Assembly (NCBI RefSeq): GCF_001598235.1
Contig: NZ_BCYO01000007.1
Span: 1 to 64,000 of the forward strand
Length of the DNA: 64,000 nt
Source of the DNA: Polaromonas jejuensis NBRC 106434
GTDB taxonomy: Bacteria; Pseudomonadota; Gammaproteobacteria; Burkholderiales; Burkholderiaceae_C
Direction of reading: 5' to 3'
This document shows, piece after piece, positions 7,981 to 16,073 of the stretch. The notes under the pieces were generated by a model. It made no database searches. It was not told the DNA's origin and was given only the letters and a program-made list of their open reading frames with translations. Position 1 is the stretch's first letter, and each line of letters begins with the position of its first letter. The translations under genes were made by a program, and so were the position numbers.

Positions 7981-8973
7981 ATGAACAGCCCCACCGACCG
8001 AAAAAAAGTCCTGGTCTTTCGCGAACTGCCGCCCGACCAGCTGGCACGCCTGCAAGCCGTGCACGAGGTGACGGTGGCCAACCCGCGCCTGCCCGAGCAG
8101 TTGCCCGCCTTCCAGGCCGCCCTTGCCACGGCCGAAGGCATGATCGGCTCCAGCTATCCGGTCAATGAAGCGCTGCTGGCGAGCGCGCCGCAACTCAAGG
8201 TGATTTCCAGCGTCTCCGTCGGCGTTGACAACTACGCACTGCCCGCGCTCGCCGCGCGCGGCATTCTGCTGTGCCACACGCCCGGCGTGCTCGACGAGAC
8301 GGTGGCCGACACCGTCTTTGCCTTGCTCATGGCCAGCAGCCGCCGCCTTGTCGAACTGTCCAACCTCGTGCGCGAAGGCCGCTGGACCAGGAACATCGGC
8401 GAAGACCTGTTCGGCTTCGACGTGCATGGAAAAACGCTGGGCCTGCTGGGCTTTGGCCGCATCGGCCAGGCGATCGCGCGCCGTGCGGCGCTGGGCTTTG
8501 GCATGCCGGTTCTTTACCACGCACGCCGCCCCGTCGACCTCGCCCTGCAAGCGCCCGAACTGCAAGGCCGCGCGCTGCACACGCCCATGGCAGATCTGCT
8601 GGCGCGCGCGGACATCGTGGTCGCCATGCTGCCCCTGTCGGACAGCACGCGCGGCATGATAGACGCCAGCGTGTTCGGCGCCATGAAGCCGGGTGCGATT
8701 TTCATCAACGGCGGACGCGGCGCCACGGTGCAGGAAGACGCCCTGCTGCATGCGCTGGACCACGGCACGCTGCGCGCCGCCGGGCTGGACGTGTTTGCCA
8801 CCGAGCCGCTGCCCATGGACTCGCCCTTGCGCACGCATCCCAAGGTTACCGCCCTGCCCCACATCGGCTCGGCCACGTTCGAGACCCGGCATGCCATGGC
8901 GGAACTGGCCACCAGCAACCTGCTGCAGGCTTTGGCGGGGGAACGGCCGGCGGCGGTGTTTGAGCAGGCCTGA
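7981..8973 (+). CDS. kguD: NAD(P)H-dependent 2-ketogluconate(-6-P) reductase, D-2-hydroxyacid dehydrogenase family
   Basis: A 330-residue D-isomer-specific 2-hydroxyacid dehydrogenase. The Rossmann motif GLLGFGRIGQAIARRAA is at about residues 154-170. The catalytic trio is visible: Arg in INGGRGATVQ (about 243), Glu in FATEPLPMD (about 272) and His in ALPHIGSAT (about 291). KguD of Pseudomonas reduces 2-keto-6-phosphogluconate to 6-phosphogluconate; GhrB-type glyoxylate/2-ketogluconate reductases are close relatives, so the exact substrate is inferred from context. It is the last gene of the operon and its stop abuts the stop of the convergent LysR gene. A decayed copy of its last 85 or so codons lies 2 kb downstream (11005-11265). 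Confidence 0.85.
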   Translation: MNSPTDRKKVLVFRELPPDQLARLQAVHEVTVANPRLPEQLPAFQAALATAEGMIGSSYPVNEALLASAPQLKVISSVSVGVDNYALPALAARGILLCHTPGVLDETVADTVFALLMASSRRLVELSNLVREGRWTRNIGEDLFGFDVHGKTLGLLGFGRIGQAIARRAALGFGMPVLYHARRPVDLALQAPELQGRALHTPMADLLARADIVVAMLPLSDSTRGMIDASVFGAMKPGAIFINGGRGATVQEDALLHALDHGTLRAAGLDVFATEPLPMDSPLRTHPKVTALPHIGSATFETRHAMAELATSNLLQALAGERPAAVFEQA

Positions 8974-9825
8974 TCAACCGGCGTAGCGCCGGACCACCAT
9001 ATCCAGCAGCGCCCGCAGGCGCCCCAGCCCGCGCAGATCGCGGTGATAGCCGGCCCACACCTCGCGCGCGGGTGGTGCCTCGCCCAGGTTGACGCGCTGC
9101 AGCCCGGTGATGCGATCGCCCAGCGGCCTGGGCAGCACCGCCAGCCCCGCGCCCTGCGCGCACATCATCGCCTGCGCATCGCGGTTGTTGCTGCGAAAAA
9201 CCACCCGCGCATTCGGCAGCAGGCGCTGCAGCCACTGCACGTCCGGAAAATCCTCGAAGGCGCTGTCGAGCGTGATCAGCGCACACCCGGCGCCATCGCC
9301 CGCCTTGGGCCGCGGCATGCCGCCCAGTGCATAGAGGCCATACTCGATGCGCATCAACTTGCGCTGGATGACATCCGGCTGGTCAAAGGGCTGGATCCGG
9401 AACACCAGATCCGCCTCGCGCCGCGCCAGGCTGAGCAGGCGCGCATCGGTCAGCAGTTCAATCGTCACCAGCGGATGCGCCTGCGAAAATTCGGTGCACA
9501 CAGGCGTCAGCATGTGCACGCCAAACCAGTCCGACGACGACAGACGCAGCAAACCGCTCAATTGCTGCTGCTGGCCATCGAGCTGACGCTGGAACGCCAT
9601 AGCCTCTTCCTCCACCCGCTCCGCATGCAGCAACACCGCCGCCCCTTCGTCGGTCAGGACAAAGCCGTCGCTGGTACGCTGGAACAGCGTCTGCCCGACG
9701 GCCTCTTCCAGCGCCCGCAGGCGCCGTCCCATGGTGGGCTGGGTTTGCCCCAGCTGCCGCGCCGCACCGCCCAGGGTGCCGGCGCGCGCAATCGCGAGGA
9801 ATACCTTGAGGTCACTCCATTCCAT
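8974..9825 (-). CDS. LysR-family transcriptional regulator
   Basis: A 283-residue LysR-type regulator. The winged helix-turn-helix is at about residues 1-60 (MEWSDLKVFLAIARAGTLGG, AARQLGQTQPTMGRRLRALE), followed by the linker helix and a LysR-substrate domain. It is divergent from a zinc-free quinone-reductase-like gene 117 bases away, with a CATGCAT/ATGCATG palindrome in between, so it probably controls that gene and itself. The inducer is not evident. The gene pair sits between kguD and a kguD remnant, which suggests it arrived by insertion or local rearrangement. Confidence 0.88.
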   Translation of the reverse strand: MEWSDLKVFLAIARAGTLGGAARQLGQTQPTMGRRLRALEEAVGQTLFQRTSDGFVLTDEGAAVLLHAERVEEEAMAFQRQLDGQQQQLSGLLRLSSSDWFGVHMLTPVCTEFSQAHPLVTIELLTDARLLSLARREADLVFRIQPFDQPDVIQRKLMRIEYGLYALGGMPRPKAGDGAGCALITLDSAFEDFPDVQWLQRLLPNARVVFRSNNRDAQAMMCAQGAGLAVLPRPLGDRITGLQRVNLGEAPPAREVWAGYHRDLRGLGRLRALLDMVVRRYAG

Positions 9826-9834
9826 TATTCAACT

Positions 9835-9850
9835 CATGCATTTATGCATG
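9835..9850. promoter_or_regulatory. Palindrome in the LysR/quinone-reductase divergent promoter
   Basis: CATGCAT-TT-ATGCATG is an interrupted inverted repeat immediately upstream of the LysR ATG. It has the dyad form expected of a LysR-family site (T-N11-A class) and is the only clear palindrome in the 117-base intergenic region. Confidence 0.5.
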
Positions 9851-9942
9851 AACTCCGTGCAATATGTTTTGTTTACGAACGATTATGTAGACCCTACCAT
9901 GAGGACGTCAACTGACAAACACTCAACCCAAAGGCACCTCAC

Positions 9943-10947
9943 ATGATCACAGCCCCCACGATGCGCGCGCTCGTTCTCGAGCAATACAACACCCCCTTCA
10001 CGCTGCGCGACATCGCACGCCCCATCGCCGCCGACGGCCAGGTACTGGTCCGCATCCAGGCCAGCGGCGTCAACCCGCTCGACACCAAGATCCGCAGCGG
10101 CAATGCGGCCCATGCCAGGACCACCTTGCCGGCCGTGCTGGGCATGGACCTGGCCGGAACCATCGAAGCAGTCGGCCCCGGCACCACCGGCTGGCGCGTG
10201 GGTGATGCCGTGTACGGCATGGCCGGCGGTGTCGGCGGCGTGCAAGGTTCACTGGCTGAATTCGCGGCGGCCGATGCCGACCTGCTGGCCAAAAAGCCGG
10301 CCAATTTCAGCATGCGCGAAGCCGCCGCCTTGCCGCTGATCTTCATCACCGCCTGGGAGGGCCTGGTCGATCGCGCCCATCTCAGCGCCGGCCAGAAAGT
10401 ACTGGTGCACGGCGGCGCCGGCGGTGTTGGCCACATGGCCATCCAGATCGCTGTCGCAATGGGCGCCGAGGTGTACGCCACCGGCAGTGCCCAGCAGAAA
10501 GAAACCATTGAAGGCTTGGGCGCAACCGCCATCGACTACCAGGCCACCACGGTGGAGCAGTACCTTGCACAGCACACCGGTGGCGAAGGTTTTGACATCG
10601 TGTACGACACCGTGGGCGGCGCCACGCTGGACGCCTCGTTCGCCGCGGCACGCACTTACCAGGGCCACGTCGTCAGCTGCCTCGGCTGGGGCACGCACAA
10701 ACTGGCGCCCCTGTCATTTCGCGCGGCGACCTACTCGGGCGTGTTCACGCTGTTGCCGCTCCTGACCGGCCAGGGGCGCGCGCACCACGGCGAGATCATG
10801 CGCGAGGCGACCCGGCTGGCTGAAGGCGGCAAGCTGAAGGTGCTGCTGGACGACCGGCACTTCACGCTGGAGAACGCGACCGATGCACATGTGGCGATAG
10901 AGACCGGCACCGCGCGCGGCAAGCTGGTGGTGGATGTAGCGGCTTGA
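9943..10947 (+). CDS. Zinc-independent quinone oxidoreductase / enoyl-reductase (MDR family)
   Basis: A 334-residue medium-chain dehydrogenase/reductase. The N-terminal GroES-like domain has QASGVNPLDTKIRSG and VLGMDLAGTIEAVG; the Rossmann domain has the NADPH motif VLVHGGAGGVGHMAIQIA at about residues 149-166. The structural and catalytic zinc cysteines of alcohol dehydrogenases are missing, which points to the quinone reductase branch. It is divergent from a LysR regulator, a common arrangement for quinone or electrophile detoxification. A second in-frame ATG at 9961 is a possible alternative start. Confidence 0.87.
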   Translation: MITAPTMRALVLEQYNTPFTLRDIARPIAADGQVLVRIQASGVNPLDTKIRSGNAAHARTTLPAVLGMDLAGTIEAVGPGTTGWRVGDAVYGMAGGVGGVQGSLAEFAAADADLLAKKPANFSMREAAALPLIFITAWEGLVDRAHLSAGQKVLVHGGAGGVGHMAIQIAVAMGAEVYATGSAQQKETIEGLGATAIDYQATTVEQYLAQHTGGEGFDIVYDTVGGATLDASFAAARTYQGHVVSCLGWGTHKLAPLSFRAATYSGVFTLLPLLTGQGRAHHGEIMREATRLAEGGKLKVLLDDRHFTLENATDAHVAIETGTARGKLVVDVAA

Positions 10948-11004
10948 TGCCGTGGTTTGCGCCGGGTGGGTATGGCGCACACGCCACTCCATGCGTTGTC
11001 CAAA

Positions 11005-11265
11005 TGCGGCGCCATCGTGCAGGAAGTCCTGCTTCACGCACTGGACCATGGCACCCTGCGCGCCGCCGGGCTGGATGTGTTTGCCACAGAGCCCCTGCCT
11101 ATGGATTCACCCCTGCGCACGCACCACAAAGTCACAGCGCTGCCGCACATCGGCTCGGCCACGTTCGAGACCCGGCATGCGATGGCAGTGCTGGCCACCA
11201 GCAACCTGCTGCAGGCTTTGGCGGGAGAGCGGCCGGCGGCGGTGTTTGACGCCGCGGCTTCATAG
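11005..11265 (+). pseudogene. Decayed copy of the kguD 3' end
   Basis: From about 11005 the plus strand encodes [18 protein letters not shown] and continues to the end of the protein, closely matching the last 85 residues of KguD (8714-8973). The catalytic Glu (FATEP) and His (PHIGSAT) are kept, but the coenzyme domain and catalytic Arg are absent and one codon is deleted near the start of the match. By hand count the first ~108 bases differ at about 17 positions and the last ~115 bases at about 6, so the match is mosaic. The stop codon TAG lies within a dispersed repeat element. Not expected to make a functional enzyme. Confidence 0.8.
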
Positions 11266-11330
11266 CCAAATCGGCTCCTAGCCCTTATGCAATGGGCGCA
11301 AAATGCTACTAAATCAATAGCAAGAAACCG
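11262..11330 (-). repeat. Dispersed ~65-bp element, copy 1
   Basis: On the minus strand it reads TTGCTATTGATTTAGTAGC, then TTTTGCGCCC, a spacer, GGGCTAGGAGCC and GATTTGG. This is one of the fullest copies of the element that recurs in this window. It lies between the kguD remnant (providing its stop) and the 3' end of hsdR. Confidence 0.8.
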
Positions 11331-11332
11331 TT

Positions 11333-14300
11333 TCAGGCATACGCCTCCCAGGCTTCGCCCAAAGCCTCGGCCTGCTGCAGCACCAGCTCTACGGCAGCAT
11401 TTTCCAGATCTGGCGGATATTTGTACTTGCGCAGAATGCGCTTGACCATCAGGCGCAGCCTGGCGCGCACGCTCTCACGCGCTGACCAGTCCACGCTCAG
11501 GTTCTGGCGCAGGTTGTCGGTCAGCTCATGGGCAATTTTCTTGAGCGTTTCGTCGCTCAGCTCGCGCACGGCTGATTCGTTGTTGGCCAACGCGTCGTAA
11601 AAACGCACCTCGTCTTCGCTCAGCCCCAGCGTTTCGCCGCGCGCCGCCGCGTCACGAAACTTCTTGGCCATGTCCACCAGCTCTTCCATCACCTGCGCGG
11701 TCTCGATGGATCGGTTCTGGTAGCGCTTGATCACGTTGGCGAGCATCTCGGAGAACTTGCGGTCTTGCACCACGTTGCTGGCAAAGCGGCTTTTGATCTC
11801 GCCCTCCAGCAGGCGCTCCAGCAGCTCCACAGCCAGATTCTTCTCGGGCAGGTTTTTCACTTGGGCCAGAAACTCGTCGTCGAGCAGGCCGATGTTGGGT
11901 TTGTCCAAGCCCACGGCGTCAAAAATATCGACCACGCTTTCAGACACCACGGCCGAGCTGATGATCTGGCGGATGGCCAGCTCGCGCTGCTCGTCGGTGC
12001 GTTTCCTGGCGCTGATGTCTTTCTTGGTCAGGATGACTTTCACGCCCTGCAGAAAAGCGACTTCCTCGCGCACCGCCTTGGCTTCGTCCAGCGTGCAGCA
12101 CAAGGTGAAGGCATGACTCATCGCCAGTGCCGTGTCGGCAAAGCGCTTCTTGCCGTCCCTCGCTGGGCCACTGTTGAGGCCCAGCACATGGTTGGCGGCG
12201 CCGGCCAGCGTCCTGTGGCCGCCGGTGAGGAAGCCGCTGTAATCAAAGCCGTGCAGCATGGCGCGCAGCACGTCCATCTTTTCCGCCATTACGCTAAATG
12301 CCTCGTGCGCGTCTACCGTCGGCCGGCCTCGGCCCTGGCTGGCGGTGTACTCCTTCATGGCCGATTTCAGCTCGTTGCCAATGCCGATGTAGTCCACCAC
12401 CAGCCCGCCCTGCTTGTCCTTGAACACGCGGTTGACCCGCGCAATCGCCTGCATCAGGTTGTGGCCCTTCATAGGCTTGTCTACATACAGCGTGTGCACG
12501 CAGGGCGCATCAAAACCGGTGAGCCACATGTCGCGCACGATCACCAGGCGCAACGGATCGGTCGGGTCTTTAAAGCGCTTTTCAAGCCGCTTCTTCACCT
12601 GCGGGCTGTAGATATGCGGCCGCAATAAAGCCTTGTCACTGGCCGAGCCGGTCATGACAATCTTGATCGCGCCCTTCTCGGGGTCGGCGTCATGCCAATC
12701 GGGGCGCAGCTTGATGATCTCGTTGTACAAGTGCACGCAAATGTCACGGCTCATGGCCACCACCATGGCCTTGCCGGTCTGCGCGGTGTTGCGCGCCTCA
12801 AAGTGCGCCACCAGGTCGGCCGCCACGCTGGCCACGCGCGGTTCGGCGCCCACCACTTTTTCCAGCGCGGCCCAGCGGCTTTTCAGGGCGGCCTGTTGGC
12901 TTTCTTCATCGTCCTCGGCCAGCTCGTCGACCTCATCGTCAATCTGCGGCAGGTCAGCCTCTTTCAGGCTGAGCTTGGCCAGGCGTGACTCGTAGTAAAT
13001 CGCCACCGTGGCGCCGTCTTCCTTGGCCTGCTGCATGTCATAGACATGGATGTAGTCGCCAAACACGGCGCGGGTGTCGCGGTCTGTGCTGCTGACGGGC
13101 GTGCCGGTGAAGGCGACGAAGGTGGCATGCGGCAGCGCATCGCGCAGGTGCTGGGCGTAGCCGACCTGGTAGCGTTCGGTGGGCTCCACGGCGTACGCTG
13201 GCGGAGCAAATTCGGCACGATGGGGCGTCACTGCACCATCACCAGTCGCTACAACATTGATAGCTACTTGCGCATAACCTGCCTGGGCTAGAGGCACTTT
13301 TCGCACTGAATTGCGTGTTTTCAGCTTGGCCTCAAAGCCATATTGCGTGCGGTGCGCCTCGTCGGCAATCACCACGATGTTGTGCCGCTCTGACAGCACT
13401 GGAAAGTTGTCTTCGTCCTCCCCCGGCATGAACTTCTGGATGGTGGCAAACACAATGCCGCCGGAGGGCCGATTGGCCAGCAACGTGCGCAGCTCCTGCC
13501 GCGTGCGCGCCTGCACCGGCTGCTCGCGCAACAAATCCTGCGCCAGGCTAAAGACGCCAAACAGCTGGCCGTCCAGGTCATTGCGGTCGGTGATCACCAC
13601 GATGGTCGGGTTCTCCATCGCCGGCTCCTGCATCACGCGGGCGGCAAAGCAGGTCATGGTGATGCTTTTGCCGCTGCCCTGCGTGTGCCAGACCACACCG
13701 CCTTTTTGGTTGCCGCCCGGGCGCGAAGCCGCCACCACCTGTCCAATGGCCGAACGCACCGCATGAAACTGGTGGTAGCCCGCAATCTTCTTGACCAGCG
13801 TGCCGTCGTCTTCGAACAGCACAAAGTAGCGCAGGTAGTCCAGCAAATAGGCCGGGGCCAGCACGCCGCGCACCAGGGTTTGCAACTCGTTGAACTCGCC
13901 TAATGGGTCCAGCGTAACGCCGTCAATCGTGCGCCAGGCCATAAAGCGCTCGGCGTCGCTGGAGAGCGAGCCCAGCAGCGCCTCGGTGCCGTCCGAAATC
14001 ACCAGCACCTCGTTGGTTTGGAACACGTCGGGGATCTGCTCTTTGTAGGTCTGGATCTGCTCGTAAGCCTTCCAGACATCGGCAGCCTCGTCTGCCGGAT
14101 TCTTCAGCTCCAGCAGCACCAGCGGCAAACCGTTGACGAACAGAATGATGTCGGGCCGGCGCGTGTGATGTGGCCCCTTGATGCTGAACTGGTTGACCGC
14201 CAGCCAGTCGTTGGCCTCTGGCTGGGCCCAATCCAGCAGCCGCACAAAGTCACCCCGCGTTTCGCCGTCCTTCTGGTACTGCACCGGCACACCCGTCACC

Positions 14301-14569
14301 AGCAGGCGGTGAAAGTGCCGGTTGGCATACAGCAGCGCCGGAATGCCCAGCTCCAGCACCTGTTTCAGCGCATCTTCACGCGCCGCCGCAGGTATGCCGG
14401 GGTTGAGCCGGTCAATCGCAGACCGCAGCCGCCCGGCCAGCAGCACCTGCCGGTAACTGGTGCGCTCAGGCGCGGTGCCATCGTGCGCCATGTCGGGGCC
14501 ATAGCAGTGGGTGTAGCCCACGTCTTGCAGCCAGGCCAGGGTTTCTTGTTCGAGTTGGTCCTCGGTCAT
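11333..14569 (-). CDS. hsdR: Type I restriction enzyme, R (motor/nuclease) subunit
   Basis: A 1078-residue HsdR. The N-terminal nuclease domain has the PD-(D/E)xK-type site [20 protein letters not shown] (about residues 134-153). The SF2 translocase follows with Walker A TQGSGKS, DEAH box [14 protein letters not shown] and motif [11 protein letters not shown], then [14 protein letters not shown] and QAIARVNR (motif VI). It cuts unmethylated DNA after ATP-driven translocation, together with HsdM/HsdS encoded further upstream. The start overlaps the stop of fic (ATGA). Odd point: between FEAKL and [10 protein letters not shown] there is an in-frame segment of about 40 residues not usual in the family, and part of it (13245-13305) is a copy of the dispersed repeat. 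Whether the enzyme is active is therefore open. Confidence 0.93.
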   Translation of the reverse strand: MTEDQLEQETLAWLQDVGYTHCYGPDMAHDGTAPERTSYRQVLLAGRLRSAIDRLNPGIPAAAREDALKQVLELGIPALLYANRHFHRLLVTGVPVQYQKDGETRGDFVRLLDWAQPEANDWLAVNQFSIKGPHHTRRPDIILFVNGLPLVLLELKNPADEAADVWKAYEQIQTYKEQIPDVFQTNEVLVISDGTEALLGSLSSDAERFMAWRTIDGVTLDPLGEFNELQTLVRGVLAPAYLLDYLRYFVLFEDDGTLVKKIAGYHQFHAVRSAIGQVVAASRPGGNQKGGVVWHTQGSGKSITMTCFAARVMQEPAMENPTIVVITDRNDLDGQLFGVFSLAQDLLREQPVQARTRQELRTLLANRPSGGIVFATIQKFMPGEDEDNFPVLSERHNIVVIADEAHRTQYGFEAKLKTRNSVRKVPLAQAGYAQVAINVVATGDGAVTPHRAEFAPPAYAVEPTERYQVGYAQHLRDALPHATFVAFTGTPVSSTDRDTRAVFGDYIHVYDMQQAKEDGATVAIYYESRLAKLSLKEADLPQIDDEVDELAEDDEESQQAALKSRWAALEKVVGAEPRVASVAADLVAHFEARNTAQTGKAMVVAMSRDICVHLYNEIIKLRPDWHDADPEKGAIKIVMTGSASDKALLRPHIYSPQVKKRLEKRFKDPTDPLRLVIVRDMWLTGFDAPCVHTLYVDKPMKGHNLMQAIARVNRVFKDKQGGLVVDYIGIGNELKSAMKEYTASQGRGRPTVDAHEAFSVMAEKMDVLRAMLHGFDYSGFLTGGHRTLAGAANHVLGLNSGPARDGKKRFADTALAMSHAFTLCCTLDEAKAVREEVAFLQGVKVILTKKDISARKRTDEQRELAIRQIISSAVVSESVVDIFDAVGLDKPNIGLLDDEFLAQVKNLPEKNLAVELLERLLEGEIKSRFASNVVQDRKFSEMLANVIKRYQNRSIETAQVMEELVDMAKKFRDAAARGETLGLSEDEVRFYDALANNESAVRELSDETLKKIAHELTDNLRQNLSVDWSARESVRARLRLMVKRILRKYKYPPDLENAAVELVLQQAEALGEAWEAYA
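13245..13305 (+). repeat. Dispersed element, copy 2, in frame inside hsdR
   Basis: GCTACAACATTGATAGC, then TACTTGCGC, a spacer and GGGCTAGAGGC match the left stem, core and right part of the element. It lies antisense to hsdR and encodes part of an in-frame insertion between the DEAH box and motif III. Confidence 0.75.
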
Positions 14570-15648
14570 GCGTCTGCTCCGTGCTGCGCCAACAAAATCT
14601 CGTTTAACGCCAGGTTGACGTAGTAATTGCCGCGCCCGATTTTTTGCTTCTTCACAAAGCCGCTGACCGCCAGTGCGTCCAGGTACTTGGTCGCCGTCAG
14701 TCGCGACACCTGCAGGTCTCGCTGCAGAAATTCGATCTTGGTGTAGGGGTGCGTGAACAGGTTGTTGATCAGGTCCTGGCTGTAGAACTTGTGGCTGGCG
14801 CGTATGCGGTGCTTGTAGTCGAACAGCGCCGCCTTGATCGCATGGATGGTGGCAATGGTTTGCCCGGCGGTGTGCTCCACGGCCTCCAGCATGTACAGCA
14901 CCCAGTCCTCCCAGGTGTCGTCCTCGCGCACGGTTTGCAGCAGGCGGTAGTAGTCGGCCTTGGTGCGCACGATATGGTTGCTGAGGTAAAGCACCGGAAT
15001 ATCCAGCAACCCTTCCTTGACGAGGTACAGCACGTTCAAAATGCGTCCGGTGCGGCCATTGCCGTCGTAAAACGGGTGGATGCTTTCAAACTGGTGGTGC
15101 ATCAACGCCATCTTGATCAACGGGTCTACCGCGAACAAATCGGGCTCATTCATGAACCGCTCCAGCCCACGCATCAGCGCCACAATCTCAGCCGGGTCTT
15201 GCGGCGGCGTGTAAACCGTTTGTCCGCTGCGGTCTTTCAGCGCGGTACCCGGCAGCTTGCGAAAGCCGGCGTTGTTGCGCTCCAGCTCACCCTGAATCTC
15301 GATGATGTGGTTGGCCGTTAGCAATCCGCTGGCACGTACCTGCTCAAACCCCACCCGTAACGCTTGGCGGTAGCGCAGCACCTCTTTGGCAGCCGGGTTG
15401 GCAAAGGCTTCGGGCAGCACGTCGTCCTTGAACAGCTCGTCATGCGTGGTGACGATGTTTTCAATCTCGGAACTGTCTTTGGCCTCCTGCAGGCCCAGGG
15501 TGTTTATCAGGATGCCCTGGTTGGGAATCGACGCCGCCATGCCCTTGAGTTCAGCCAACCGGCGGCTGCTGCTGGCCAGCTTTTTGAGGATGGCTGGCGT
15601 GTCGAAGCGGGCAGCGTCCAGATGTTCGAGGGGCTTGAGCGAGGGCAT
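14566..15648 (-). CDS. Fic-family AMP-transferase with C-terminal winged helix
   Basis: A 360-residue Fic protein. The catalytic motif [12 protein letters not shown] at about residues 198-209 is complete, so nucleotidyl transfer is expected. An N-terminal SSEIEN (about residue 60) fits the inhibitory helix motif (S/T)xxxE(G/N). The last ~70 residues ([20 protein letters not shown]) form a winged helix-turn-helix, so the protein may bind DNA. Its stop overlaps the start of hsdR by 4 bases. Four copies of a 30-bp dyad lie in its promoter (15674-15844); autoregulation is a reasonable inference. Fic genes are known companions of type I restriction loci, with unclear roles. AAGG precedes the ATG. 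Confidence 0.9.
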   Translation of the reverse strand: MPSLKPLEHLDAARFDTPAILKKLASSSRRLAELKGMAASIPNQGILINTLGLQEAKDSSEIENIVTTHDELFKDDVLPEAFANPAAKEVLRYRQALRVGFEQVRASGLLTANHIIEIQGELERNNAGFRKLPGTALKDRSGQTVYTPPQDPAEIVALMRGLERFMNEPDLFAVDPLIKMALMHHQFESIHPFYDGNGRTGRILNVLYLVKEGLLDIPVLYLSNHIVRTKADYYRLLQTVREDDTWEDWVLYMLEAVEHTAGQTIATIHAIKAALFDYKHRIRASHKFYSQDLINNLFTHPYTKIEFLQRDLQVSRLTATKYLDALAVSGFVKKQKIGRGNYYVNLALNEILLAQHGADA

Positions 15649-15673
15649 GGATGGCCTTTTTAGAGCAGCGACG

Positions 15674-15844
15674 TGTATAGAAACCGCGATTTTTTATACA
15701 TGTTAGCCGTCATCTGCATAGAAAGCGCGATTCTTTATACATGTCGCGGGGTTCGATCTGGTCAGGCTCGACGTGTATAGAAAGCGCAATTTTTTAAACA
15801 TGTTGGCCGGGATATGTATAGAAAACTCGATTTTCTATATATAT
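15674..15844. promoter_or_regulatory. Four-copy operator-like array upstream of fic-hsdR
   Basis: Four 30-bp units start at 15674, 15715, 15774 and 15815. Each reads close to TGTATAGAAA, a CGCGA core and TTTTTTATACATGT, so the arms TGTATA(R)AAA and TTT(N)TATACA form a dyad. Start-to-start distances are 41, 59 and 41 bases, i.e. two equal pairs. The first unit is 26 bases from the fic ATG. I read these as binding sites for a regulator of fic-hsdR, possibly the Fic winged helix itself. Confidence 0.7.
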
Positions 15845-15902
15845 CACCCCGTGGGTCAGCCTGCCGCTTGCCGAGGAATGAAGCCTCCCGCGCAGGGTGC
15901 AA

Positions 15903-15990
15903 GGGCTGGATTTGATGATCAAATCGGGCTCCAGCCCATGAGGAACGGGCGCAAGCAGCTACCAAATCAGCAGCAAGCCACCAACCTCAA
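15903..15990 (-). repeat. Dispersed element, copy 3
   Basis: On the minus strand: CTTGCTGCTGATTTGGTAGC, TGCTTGCGCCCG, a spacer, GGGCTGGAGCCCGATTTGAT. A nearly full copy. It directly adjoins the hsdR fragment and the fic operator array. Confidence 0.8.
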
Positions 15991-15998
15991 GCCGCTTC

Positions 15999-16071
15999 CG
16001 GCTGCCGCAGGAACTCCCGGGTTCAGCCGCGCCAGCGCAGTGCGCAGGCGGTCTGCCAACAGCACCTGCCC
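15999..16071 (-). pseudogene. Fragment of a second hsdR gene (N-terminal part)
   Basis: The minus strand encodes QVLLADRLRTALARLNPGVP plus AAA. The intact HsdR has [20 protein letters not shown] plus AAA at about residues 41-63; by hand 18 of 23 positions agree. The DNA also aligns at roughly 75 percent to 14380-14455. Only this ~70-base scrap remains, right after the stop of the AlbA_2/ATPase gene and beside a dispersed element. It indicates that an hsdR once followed that gene directly. Confidence 0.65.
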
Positions 16072-16073
16072 GC

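Noticed and set aside
6455..8047. Antisense open frame of 530 codons over kguE and kguK
   Set aside because: Opposite two well-supported kinases/isomerase genes; composition is that of a shadow frame.
15674..15844. Four 30-bp repeats that look like a small CRISPR array
   Set aside because: Spacers would be 11, 29 and 11 bases, repeats vary, each unit is itself a dyad, there are no cas genes, and the array lies in a promoter. An operator array fits better.
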